From Pomphorhynchus laevis (Eukaryota > Acanthocephala > Palaeacanthocephala > Echinorhynchida > Pomphorhynchidae): DNA of 64,000 bases. Positions 45,543-57,299 of this stretch are shown here, in pieces. The stretch's first letter is position 1; every line of letters begins with the position of its first letter. The notes beneath the pieces are model-generated. The model searched no databases and was not told the origin of the DNA. It saw only the letters and a program-made list of their open reading frames with translations. The translations under genes were made by a program, and so were the position numbers. The stretch is taken from the NCBI GenBank assembly GCA_012934845.2, contig WNNJ02000245.1, positions 1 to 64,000 on the forward strand, written 5' to 3'.

Positions 45543-46708
45543 TACAGCAACAATTTATTGACAAGGAAAGACAAATAATATAACACCAGATTTTTTTGTC
45601 AACCACTGGTACGGGTGTCGGGTCGTGGATGCAGTTCACGAACCAGACTACTCCATACATCGCGATTCTGGACGACAAACAGGTCATAGTTCTCTTTCGG
45701 ATAGCCCAAGGCGGTATTTGGCCAGTTTCGAGATTTGACCTATCCACCGGTATCGAAGTCAACCTCGAGGTCTCTTTTAGAGAGTCCAGCCTGGAAAACC
45801 CTCCGAAGAAGGCGATCCCTTGACGTCCTCAGAACGTGTTTAACCACCTCAACTGACTTTTTTCGATTATAATTCGGATAGAATTCGTAACCTTATCTCT
45901 AAGTCTAAGACCGACTACACGGCGAAGAAACCTCATTTCGTTCGCATGCATCCGAGATCTTATCCTTTTGGTAATAACCAAAAGCTCATTACCATTGGTT
46001 AAGATAGGAACGAATATCGCGTGATTAACCGAAAGCTTTGCAGATGACTCAACTCTCGCTTCACTACGACAGACATATAAAAAAACGAATTGCTGTGTTA
46101 GCTACACAGATCCGCTTCTTAATCTCACTGATGTTCTTGTCGTAGTAAAGAACAATTACCTCGAGAACAATTACCCAAAAATACTTAAAATCCTCCACAT
46201 CACGATAAACCTTGTCCTCAATACGGATTGACATTGACACCTAAATCCGAGACGACTACATGGACACAGTATTGAAGTTCCTAACAAACATCCATGACGC
46301 TTGCATTTCCATCGTTAATCGATCTAGTAGCCATTGTAAGTCCTCAGAACAAGAAGCCAAAGAAACAGCATCATCTACAAAAAACAGATATGGTATCCTG
46401 ATGGAACCAAACTGAAGACCGACGTTCATCAGGGCAGCCCGTTTCGTAATTTTGCCTATGTAAACAGGGAACAAAAGTAGAGACAAAGGACCACCCTGAC
46501 GAAGCCCAACGCCTACTGATAATGATTCAGATTTCATACCTAGAACACGAACACAACTCATACTTTGTTCATACATAGAAGCCACATCTACCCGAAAATA
46601 GTGTCGTACTCCATACTCCTTTTGTATCTCCCACAACCTCACTCACGAAACTCGGTCGAAATCTTTCTCATTATTATCAATCTTTCTTGATTATGTTGAA
46701 GAATGGAA
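45543..46708 (-). mobile_element. LINE E (RTE-like), 5'-truncated RT
   Basis: Frame 46642-46256 reads VRHYFRVDVASMYEQSMSCV, SVGVGLRQGGPLSLLLFPVY and YLFFVDDAVSLASCSEDLQW (F[AV]DD active site). Further on come DVEDFKYFWVIV, SEIKKRICVANTA, KRIRSRMHANEMRFLRRVVG and IIEKSQLRWLNTF, the tail typical of RTE-type LINEs. No endonuclease is present, so it is 5'-truncated. There are several small breaks. It sits exactly between two perfect 274-bp direct repeats. Confidence 0.85.
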
Positions 46709-47470
46709 TAGAGTTTCATATTAATAAGCTTTTTAATAAAATAGCATTCCTTGATGTTTGATTCTGTTGCATTCCCATTAAAATACTATCAAACAGCATC
46801 AGAATTTCATATTAATTAGCTTTATAATGAAATAATAACAAGAGATGTTTGATTGATTTGCCATTCTTATTAAAATACTGTTTCATATTAATTAGCTTTT
46901 TAATAAACTAGCAACCCCGAATTTTTGATTCTGTTGAATCTAAGTAAAATACTTTTAAAGTTCAAAAGAGTTTCATACTAATCTTTGACATTTTATATTT
47001 GACTTTGCAACTATCAGATAATTAAAAATATGTCTATATATCTAGAAAGATGTTTATATACACAAATCTATAAAAAATATTTTATAGATTTAAAAATCTA
47101 TTTTATAAAAATAGCCACAAAATGTTTAATTTGATTGTGTTCCCTGTAAAATACCTCTAAGTGACATTATAGTTTCATCCTATTTAGTTATTTTTAATAA
47201 AATTGCAACCCAAAAATAATTGATTTAGCTTCATTCTCTTTAAAATACTTTTGAACGGCATTAGAGTTTAATATTAATTGGCTTTTTAATCGGATAGCCA
47301 CCATACACGTTTGATTTTGGTTCATTTCTCATTAAAACCCTTTAAAACGGCATTATAGTCATATTAATTAGCTAATTAGCCTTTTAATTGGATAGTCACC
47401 CGAAATGTTTTATTTTGGTTGCATTCTCGTTAAATACTTTAAAAGTTTCTTTACGTTCATGCATTATACC
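46709..47470. repeat. Second 274-bp direct repeat followed by diverged ~85-bp units
   Basis: 46709-46982 is identical to 45269-45542. From 47140 to 47470 more degenerate units follow (TTAGAGTTTAATATTAATTG, GCTTTTTAATCGGATAGCCA, TTGATTTTGGTTC), so the repeat is a member of a larger satellite-like block. Confidence 0.85.
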
Positions 47471-47479
47471 TATATTTTA

Positions 47480-48540
47480 CTTCTTAATCATTAAATTGCT
47501 TTATTTATTTTACTGCTGACCTTAAATTGTATATTTAGACAAGTCTTAATGTTCAGAATATAGTATTTCATAAAAACTTCAATGAATGGTCACGAGGAAA
47601 CACTTGAGTGACAACCAAGACAAACTAAACATCCGAATATCCTTTCTTAATTATATTCAAATATATATATTCATTTATTGGGATACAAAAATCTTATTGC
47701 AACAATGACGAATTAGAGAGAATTTATTTAATATCATTTTTCACTCTTTTATCATTTTACTTTTTTATATAATTTTGCCACATGAAATTGTCAGCATTTT
47801 CGTATATCTTTTGTGGTAGATTTAAGAACATAACGTATAGTTGGATTCAGTGACCAGAGTTTTTAATTGAATTGTGAAAAGTAATTGATTTTTTATTACA
47901 TTTTTTACTTTCTTACAAGAGTTTTAATATTAAAAACATACATTGTGCTAAATTTATGAATATAACCGTTAGACGTTTCTCTATTACGTGACTGATACAA
48001 TTTTCCAGGTCAGGAAGGCAACTTTCAAAGATATGAATGTGATTTTACAACTTCATGTTCATTGCTCTGAGCTTAGTATGCCTATATCAGTAAACCATGT
48101 GACAGTCAAGCTATCGTTAATTATCCTAACATCAAAAATAATAATATGGTTGACATACAACCATAATATTCCTTAATTTATGAACGCCCTATATCCAAAT
48201 ATAATTAGAATACGATAAAAAAAGATAGCAACTTAAAAAACAACGTCAAATGAGCAACCATTATTGAACATTAAGCATACATTTGCAGCAGCTAATCTTT
48301 AATAAATATGCTGACAATTGCTTTTTAGAAACTCTAAGAAATCCAGACAAGAAAAGTAAGCTCCAAGTTTTAGATATTCGTAATTTTAAGTATTTAAACG
48401 GTTGTATAAATGAAATTTCTCGATTTGAAAAGTATTTTTAAAAGTTAATGAAAAAATTATCGGAAAATAAAGTTTTAAAAATTAAAATATTATGAAATGT
48501 AAAGTTTCGTAATAAAAATAATATGTTTACTTTAGGTTCT
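47480..48540. other. AT-rich stretch with one possible small exon
   Basis: Mostly non-coding. The open stretch 47988-48176 follows an ATTTTCCAG acceptor-like site (about 48000-48009) and reads VRKATFKDMNVILQLHVHCS then ELSMPISVNHVTVKLS, which looks protein-like. I recognise no family, and the downstream donor is unclear. Confidence 0.25.
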
Positions 48541-48699
48541 TCAATTTAAAGCAAATATTTACTCTAGATTATATTTTAAAAAGGTAAATTGTATTTTTAG
48601 TTTTTAATGGCGTTCAAAAGTATTTTAAAGGAAAATTTATTTTAGCAAAATTAATAATTTCGGGTTGCAATTTTATTAACTAAATAGGATGAAACTATG

Positions 48700-49150
48700 T
48701 GTCATCTAAAAGTATTTTACCTAGATTCAACAGAATCAAAAATTCGGGGTTGCTAGTTTATTAAAAAGCTAATTAATATGAAACAGTATTTTAATAAGAA
48801 TGGCAAATCAATCAAACATCTCTTGTTATTATTTCATTATAAAGCTAATTAATATGAAATTCTGATGCTGTTTGATAGTATTTTAATGGGAATGCAACAG
48901 AATCAAACATCAAGGAATGCTATTTTATTAAAAAGCTTATTAATATAAAACTCTATTCCATTCTTCAACATAATCAAGTAAATAACAGTTATTTTAGTGT
49001 CAACGAGTGAGTTCGAACTTTCAGTAAAAAAAATCTATCTCAATTGAAATTTTATTAAATCGTTTGATCACACTTGAGATTATTTTTATCGTAAATTGAA
49101 TGTATCCAAGATTTGTTCAGATAATACCGGAAGTATTCTGCAAAACATGA
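48700..49150. repeat. Inverted third copy of the 45.1-45.5 kb repeat
   Basis: Reverse complement of 45087-45542 with scattered differences. At its inner side it carries TCCATTCTTCAACATAATCA, which matches the sequence beside the second direct repeat (46688-46708) rather than the first. Confidence 0.85.
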
Positions 49151-49159
49151 ATATTTGAA

Positions 49160-52100
49160 TTATATCTAATTATATGTTTTTTACCACATAATTGTAAAAT
49201 CATTCATATGACGTTTTCTTCTCGCAATATATTATGAGTAAACAATATCAATAAAATATATTGTTATGACGAATTAAATACTTACTCAGTGAAAATTTTC
49301 ACTGCTGCAGATTCCTAGTAGCAATTGATTACCATGAACGATCTTGATGCTCCCACAGGCATTTTTACATCTGTTTTTCCCCACATGTTATCTATTCAAC
49401 ATCTGTTATGTAAAGTAGCTCTAGAATTGACAACTTTTCTCAAAATACATTCGATTTCACAATTTTTAATATTATAAGGTATGTTATCACAATTTTGATC
49501 AAAATTAAACAAGGAAATTATCAATTTAAACTAGGGTATTGTAAAAATAAAATTAAAAAAATTGTAAAATATGTAAACCATCAATATAAAAAGAAATTTA
49601 TTCACGAAAATGTTTATAGATAGTAAATAATATACTCTGCAATAGAAGAAAGTATTATACTTTAATATACAAGTATATGACTAACAAGGGTCATTTTGCT
49701 TAATATATTTACTAATAAAACAAATGTCAAATAAGATATGTCTAAGAATAATTCAAGCAAAGTTTATTTTTTAATCATCGCATGCAATCCAGGATTTTAA
49801 TATTATTCAACGTAATCACATTTCATCAGAGGAATACCCCATTTTGCTATTCTGATTGCCTCCAATCCTTATTAAATTATTAATAATTTACTAATTTATT
49901 AATTATTGATAATTTATTAATTATCAATAAATTAATATGATAATTTATTTTAAGATATTTATATTTTCATATTTATTTATAGCACAAAATATGTAATATT
50001 AGTCATATTTTAACTAAAAAATATTAAAAATCTTTGTAAATGTAATTTACAGAGATTCGATGCGTCTATCGTATTTAAACTAAAAATATTAAGATTCGAT
50101 TATAATTATTTATTATAATAAATACAAAGATTCGATGCGTCTACAATATCAGGCACTATTGATATTTAAGTTTGTATTGTACAGCCAGAGGTTTTTAGAA
50201 TCAACAAGATATTTTTACATAAAAAATCTTGAATACTAAAGTGATGAACTAAATTTGATGATGGAGATCAAGCTTGAAAAATTCGAAACGTTTTGCTTAA
50301 AACAAAATTTGATAAATTGTTTTATTTTTTATTAAAAAATTCATAATTGCAATTCGTTATGAATACTCAGTTGCTAGATTGCTAGAATGCTCAATGCGTA
50401 TACAAATGCATTAGAATTAAATAAATAAAGTCTACCAGTAGTGAAATTTACAATATAACAATATTTAATTATTTTATAAAATTATATAAATAATATAAAA
50501 TTACAAAAAAATCATTAGACGCAATTCATTGAAATTAAGTTTCTTTAAGTTTTATTAATAAAATACAAGAATTATATAGAACTTTATATAATTCTTGAAT
50601 ACTTAGTTATTCGAGAATTATATTTCGTCATAATTATGACACATAATACTCAGTCATAATTATGACTTACATGATAAATTGATAAATTATTATTTTTTAT
50701 TAAAAAATTCATAATTACAATTTTTTTATAAATATCCAGTTGCTAGTTCAATACAGATGTATTCCTGTAATTTAAAATTAAATAAAGTAAAGTCTACCAG
50801 AAGTGAAATTCACATTAAAATTCACATAAAATTACGAAATATTCATTAGTGTAATCCATTGAAATCAAGTCTATTTGAATGTTCACTATAGAATTCAATA
50901 CAATTATGATTCATACTGATAAAAACGTTTAATGTTTTATTTTCTATAATCATCGAGACCATTTTCAGCATGAGACCATTTTTAGAAAATAAAATAAATT
51001 ATTTAATTTAAATATTCTCAAAAGTAGAATTTTATTGACGATTAAATTGCATTTTATCTGACACTATCACAGTTTTAATTGTATTTTATTAAGTTGTGAG
51101 TCACAATGATTAAGACATTAAATTTTTATTTCAGTTTTTACGTCAAAGTTATAACGTCAAAGTTATAAATTAGAATTGTTAGTTTTCCATTTTTTATTTT
51201 ACTTTCACAACATTGAAACTTGCAATAACTTATTGTGAAGTGATTTTATATATTTCACGCTTCCTTGAAGTAAAAGTTCTTATTTTAGGCCACAGAGGAA
51301 TAGAGGCACCAAAATTCTTAAAATAATTTTGTCAATAATTAACATCAAATAAATTTGCTATTTGAAGTTAAATCAATGTAAAAATATCACAACTGAACTG
51401 TGATACGCTTTATATAAAATTGGGAACTTAAAACTTGTAACGTAAGATCTTTTTAAAAAATTTAATTTACCAAAATAGCTGTATACGTCAATTATACATT
51501 ATTTTAACTGGCTTGTTAAACTTATTTAACAAACAAGAAAACGGGAACTCCCTTCTAATTCATTCTTTTGTTGTTAAAGTACAGTTTTTAAATTTGCAAA
51601 TGCAAAGTAACAACACGGGAGAAAGAACGACGCTTCTATCCATAAAAAAATTTGCCCGCTGCTATGTCGGGTTGGGGAATATCATAGAATTTTCTTCTAA
51701 CGGCCTCCAATATTTTATTTTTATACGTGGATATAATCTATTAATCAATTCATAAAAATTTTGAGATAAAAATTCTTTAAAAGTCTGAATTATAAAGATA
51801 TTAAGATTTAAAATATATTTTAAATTATATTTTAAATTTAAATATCATACAATATACTTATACTCAGTTATTTTAATTTCTTTACTAGATTAAGTCGAAT
51901 TGACTTTATGAAAACAAGTTCTTTCCAAATATGATATTACACAATTATTTATAATTTTTGTGTGAAAGGATGTTTAGATAAATTATTGTAGATTATATTG
52001 GACAAGATTGCATTTTACACTTATTTCAAGGTTGATGTTGTTTTCTCTCTATTAAAAATCTAAAAGACAATTTTCAATGATGCCATTTTCACAAAAATGT

Positions 52101-52330
52101 ATTCCATATTTGAATATATACTGTTTAACATTTTAGTATGAACCATTTACATTTATACTCTGAGCACAAGTCAAATGAACGCTAATTATATTCTACGATT
52201 TGTGCAGAATACTTGGTTTAAAGTAGAAGACTGAATTCTTTCTGTATAGATATTTAGAGTTACATCGGATAATATCAACTGATATAATCTGATTTTGTAC
52301 TAAACATTTGGACTATGGTAGGTTATTTTT
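49160..52330. other. AT-rich gene-poor region
   Basis: No recognisable gene. It holds a diverged tandem duplication (units about 50320-50540 and 50688-50890, sharing AAAAAATTCATAATT and AAAGTCTACCAG) and a somewhat GC-richer stretch at 51540-51750 with an 80-codon open frame of no visible homology. Confidence 0.5.
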
Positions 52331-52331
52331 T

Positions 52332-52536
52332 AAAATATTCATTTTGTTTCTTTTATTTGTAATTATTTATAGAATGGAACCAAATAAACGACAATTTATT
52401 CGATAAAAAGGATCAGTTCAATATTTCAATATCTTCTGCTATTATAATCAGGAACTATTAATAGTTCCTAATAAATTGTCGTTTCGTTGGTTCCATTCTA
52501 TAAATAAATTACAATAAAAAACAAATGGATATTTTC
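52332..52536. repeat. Hairpin MITE, complete copy 1
   Basis: The left part CATTTTGTTTCTTTTATTTG, AGAATGGAACCAAATAAACG and ACAATTTATTCG is mirrored on the right by AATAAATTGTCGTTTCG, GGTTCCATTCTATAAATAA and ACAAATGGATATTTT. The arms are unequal: the GATAAAAAGGATCAGTTC block occurs only on the left. Same family as the single arms at 17.0 and 27.6 kb. Confidence 0.8.
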
Positions 52537-52989
52537 GAAAAAAATATTTTAAGTCGTGCTTAATTGAAGTCGACCACCCGCCCAAAAGACATGAACATCC
52601 ATTCTCTCCATACTGGCATGTATTTGGGGCATATGAGTGTAAAGCGCCATATGTTGATAAACATTTAGCTATTATTAAAATAAAATATTATTTAATATTT
52701 TTAAATAATTTAATAAAAATTAAACAAATATTCAATATTGATAAAAAAAATTTATAATTTTATCAAATTATTACTAAACTGATAATTTTACTAATAATTA
52801 AAAAGAAAAAAGTTATTACAAAAATTGAGTTAAATTAAAATTTAACTTGAATTCTTAACTCAAAGTTAATTGAATATGCGATTAAAATTATTAAAATTAC
52901 TCATTCTAGTATATACTTTATGTGTAGCAAAGTATAGTATATTTGACATGTATATTGACGAGTATATTTGACATGCTTAAGAGTTTTTT

Positions 52990-53204
52990 GAAAATATCCA
53001 TTTGTTTCTTTTAATTGTAATTTATTCAATAGCTGCTATTATTTATACAATGGAACCAAAGGAACGACAATTTATTCGATAAAAAAGGTCAGTTCAATAT
53101 TAAAGGGTCAGTTCAATATTTCAATATCTTCTGCTATTATAATTAAGAACTATTAATAGTTCCTAATAAATTGTCGTTTCGTTGGTTCCATTCTATAAAT
53201 AATT
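52990..53204. repeat. Hairpin MITE, copy 2
   Basis: Same asymmetric structure as copy 1, 0.65 kb away and in the same orientation, with a small internal duplication of GGTCAGTTCAATATT and an extra CAATAGCTGCTATTATTTAT block in the left arm. Confidence 0.8.
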
Positions 53205-53209
53205 ATGGT

Positions 53210-54215
53210 AGATCATATTTATTGCCAACCTTGTGCTATATGTTATTAAAAGCCTTTTTTAATTATACTATTCACCTTACAGATTAAACAAATATCTTTA
53301 AAGTAATCAACTGTTTTTGACTATTTCATCGTAAATATCATCGATATATTTTGTCGTAATGCAAAATAAAATTACAAATTTGTTTATTTGTTTATCCGAA
53401 ATTTTAAATATTTAAAGATATATCCCATATCCAAAATGACACAATGATAATCTACGCTTTTCGATACACTCAAAATTTCCTATTTTTCTTAATTGCTGTT
53501 ATGTCTAAAGGCAATTTTATACAAATATATAGATGATTCTAAAGTTTATTTGGAGTATAGTTTTATACTCCAAATAGTTATAAATAGTTATATTTTTTAT
53601 AGCTATTTCATGTCGTATGAACTCTGCATCAAATAATTTTAAAGTTCTTTTTTTAAAAAATCACTTGTTTTTATGTTTTTAGGGGCTAAAGTAGCTGCTA
53701 GTTTCTGATGTATTTATATTTTAAGTTTAAAAAATGTAAATAAAATATAAAGAAGTTAAATTTAAAACTAGTTATATCATACAAATATTGAGTTAAAGAC
53801 AAAATCAAACATAAACGAAAGAAATCATATTCAAAAGCATTAACAATATAATTACTGCAATATAATTATAATTATATTTTAATTTGAATACAATATAAAT
53901 TAAAAATAAATAAATGTATAAATTTTTCCATATTCAAAAGCATTAACAATATAATTACTGCAATATTATTATAATTATATTATAACTTGTATATTATAGA
54001 AATATATCTTAATTATAATATTTATTATTAATTAAATATTAATTATTCTGCGATTAATCAAATATATTATTTATTAATGATAAATCAGCAATATTAATAT
54101 TTAATTTTAATTTATAATTGTTATATAATCATCAAGCACTAAAATGCATCACATAGTTACACCTAATGTAACTTAATTTCCACGTTATGGATTAACAATT
54201 TGCCTAACAGAAGTA
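53210..54215. other. AT-rich region, nothing recognised
   Basis: Contains a short direct duplication of CATATTCAAAAGCATTAACA near 53830 and 53930. No gene seen. Confidence 0.5.
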
Positions 54216-54219
54216 GAAA

Positions 54220-54415
54220 TCAGATCAGATAACTGAGTCTACGTTTTTATACTATTTATAAATTAAAAACAATGCTAAATAAAATAGGTAATTAAATAAT
54301 AAATAATTAAATCCTTATCAGAATAAGGATTATAGATTATCAGGATGAATTGCTATGTTACAAAATTTTGGACCCTATTCCTCTACACAAAATAGCAGCG
54401 GGGCTAAATACATGC
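54220..54415. repeat. Diverged copy of the repeat beside FBPase exon 2
   Basis: GATCAGATAACTGAGTC, ATCAGGATGAATTGCTATGT and CCCTATTCCTCTACACAAAA match the order of blocks at 41320-41530 (GGATGAAATGCTATGTTATC, CTTTATTCCTATACACAATA). Confidence 0.55.
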
Positions 54416-54419
54416 TAAT

Positions 54420-56780
54420 TACGTATTATAATAATTAAAATTATTATAAATTGTTGTTTAATAATTATTCCATCAATCAATATAAATGCAATTAATTAAA
54501 TTTTATAAAAAATGCAATTACTAAAGAAAAATCATCGATGTATAATTATGTCTGTGACTAATAATTAAGTAAAATTTTATGATTATGTAAAACCAACGCG
54601 TTATTCTATTTTACATGAGTCACGCTGTCGATTAATATGTCCTTATTCTGAAGATTAAGGATATCGATAGATTTTGTTACGATTAAATGGTTTAACTAAA
54701 CTTTTATGACTCTTTTTATCTTCAAAATTTCATGTCGCACTGGATGGATCACATGATAAATGACTGATAAATCACATGATAAATGACTCATTTTAATTAT
54801 AATAATGACTCATCAGTTATAATGACATATTATTATAATGACTCATTAGTTATAAATGTTGCATTATTCCAATTGTGCTATAACTTTTTCCATAAAATCA
54901 TTATTTTTTATTGTTATTTTCCATAATCCCTGTATATTCACACATTTTATGAACAATGAACTTTAGGATCAATGAACTTTATTTTTAGAAAATAAAGAAA
55001 ATCACAATAAAATCAAAATCAACAAAAAATCACAGCGACGTGTTTACAATAATGAGTTTAATAATGTGTTCATAATAAGTTTCTAAAATCTTCATCAGCT
55101 CATGCAAAAAATATGACGTACTTTCTTAGTTTGTGCTAAATAACAAAATGATTATTTCTTCTCCTTAGACCACATCCACCGAAAATCGCTTTCATTCCTT
55201 GGACGTTCAATAATGAAGATTAAAACTCAAAGTCGTTAGTCCATTCTTCATTATTCTAAATAGTTTATCATTTGAACGGCGAATCTTTAAACACTTCGTA
55301 TTTAACGTAGGGATGAATTAATGTAAAAAATCTCTAATTCGATAACAATCCATATGTGACACTAAAACTGTGCCATCAACAGGAGTTGAAGTTAACGTTG
55401 TTTTTTAACTTTAAAATCAAATCATTATTTATTTTCTATACTTTTGACCTTCTGCTATTTTCTCTTTCTATTTTGTTTTTTAACTTAAATTTTTTTATTT
55501 CTCTGACTTTATTTTATCTAGAGGTCATTAGACCCTGGATAAAGAGGTGTAAAATCGATGACGAATTTGTTTATATTCTTAAATATATAGGACCCAAGAC
55601 CTCGCCCCAATTAAATAATTGCAAATTTAAATGCCTTCGTGCACGTACTTTCTACGTCAGTATCAAAAATTGTACGAAATGATGGGTTCTCTACGATTAT
55701 GTTTCTATATTTTTAAAATCGTTTAGTGACATCCTTGTTTTAACAGATTACGACATTTTCTAGTGAAATGGATTTTCTAGAAGTACAAAATGAGTCAGAC
55801 TTTATTGAAGTTTATATTATCACTGAACTGTTGACTATGTTAATGATATGCAACAACGAACTTTCACAACATGTTGTTCATTTTCAGTAATATAACTGAA
55901 AATTTTTCGAAAAGAAGGCATAGCAACATATCGGATAAGCGAAAATGCTAATAAAATTTGTTTCCAAGTAGATTAACAGATTGTATTTATGTTTTTATTG
56001 TCCATAAGAAGTAAGCAAACCTTTTAATCGCATAAAAGGTGCACTACCAATAGATACCTAAGAGTGCTATTAACAATTGCATTTTTTGAAATGACAAATC
56101 AGAGAATTACCCGTAAAATGCAATGTTTTAAGAATACAATTTCCTTATCGATAACCATAAATGAAAAAGGAACTAGAAAATAATCAGAGATTTTATAGTA
56201 GCAATTCAAATGCGATCGCTTTGTTGAGTTGTTATCTTACATTCAGAATAAATGCTTTATTCAAATTACCACTTTAGGTGCTAGCAATTTCAAAATGGTA
56301 AAATAATATAATTAGTTATAATATTTAGTAAAGTCTAAATATTTTAGTCAATTAAGAAGAATCTTAAATGTCTAAATACAAATATTAAATATAATTTAAA
56401 TATAATAGTACATATTGACCTATTTTTATAAGATAATCATCTTTTTATTTTAATACAAACATAATATTTTAATCTTAATATAATGTAAATATAATCTAAA
56501 AAAACTGAAATCTTTATTAAAACAAATTAATTATATCTTTGCTTAATTAAATCTTTAAATTAATCAAAAGATTGAGTATATTAATTTTGAGTTTAATGTA
56601 TATTATTTATTTAAATGAATAATATTATAAATAATATATTAATAAATAGACAGTAATAGGTATTATTACTCATATGCAAATCAGTTTAGACTAAATTGAT
56701 TCAAGCATAACGCAGTATATAACCACAAATTAAATTTAAAGTTGATATACCTGTGTAGACATTATTACCATTGAAATTTT
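54420..56780. other. AT-rich region with one unrecognised open frame
   Basis: The frame 55356-55682 (about 108 codons) ends VIRPWIKRCKIDDEFVYILK, YIGPKTSPQLNNCKF and LRARTFYVSIKNC. The last 55 residues look protein-like but match no family I know. The first half is low-complexity. Otherwise nothing recognised. Confidence 0.3.
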
Positions 56781-56787
56781 GATTACT

Positions 56788-57293
56788 ATTTTATTCTGCA
56801 AGCTACTTTAATCCTTTCTATAAGCTAATAGCAGTACGCTACATTTCAGTATTGGTGTCTTTCATAAGCTAATGTTTAAATAATACCTACGCTTCACGTT
56901 TCGGTTCTTTTAATGTTGTATGACGATCACTCGATTCGTCTGTTTTCATTGGCAATTAGATTTAATTTTAAATCTAATTTTAAATTTAAAACAACCGAAA
57001 TTTTAATTTTAGATTTAATTTAAATTCTAATGTTTAGATTTGATCTATAAATCAACGCTAATTAAATTTGAAATCATAAATGCTTTCAATTAAATCTGTA
57101 AAATGTAAGGCGAAAGTTTTTCATTAAATCTAATTGTTAATAAAGCAGGCTAGTCGAGTGATCGCCAGCCAACATTAAAAGAACCGAAACGTGGTAGGTA
57201 TTGGATCAGTAACTGATGAGATCAACCAATACTGAAATGTAGCGTAATGCTGTTGGCTCTTAGATAGGATTAAAGTAGCATGCAGAATAAAAT
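56788..57293. repeat. MITE with ~150-bp terminal inverted repeats
   Basis: The outer ends ATTTTATTCTGCA and TGCAGAATAAAAT are perfect inverses. The arms continue through GCTACTTTAATCCT, ACGCTACATTTCAGTATTGG, ACGTTTCGGTTCTTTTAATG and CGATCACTCGA. The central 200 bp is AT-rich with no coding sequence. Confidence 0.85.
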
Positions 57294-57299
57294 AATTAA

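Noticed and set aside
45596-45823. 75-codon plus-strand frame with GSWMQFTNQTTPYIAIL
   Set aside because: It overlaps the 3' tail of minus-strand LINE E, whose RT motifs fix the coding strand.
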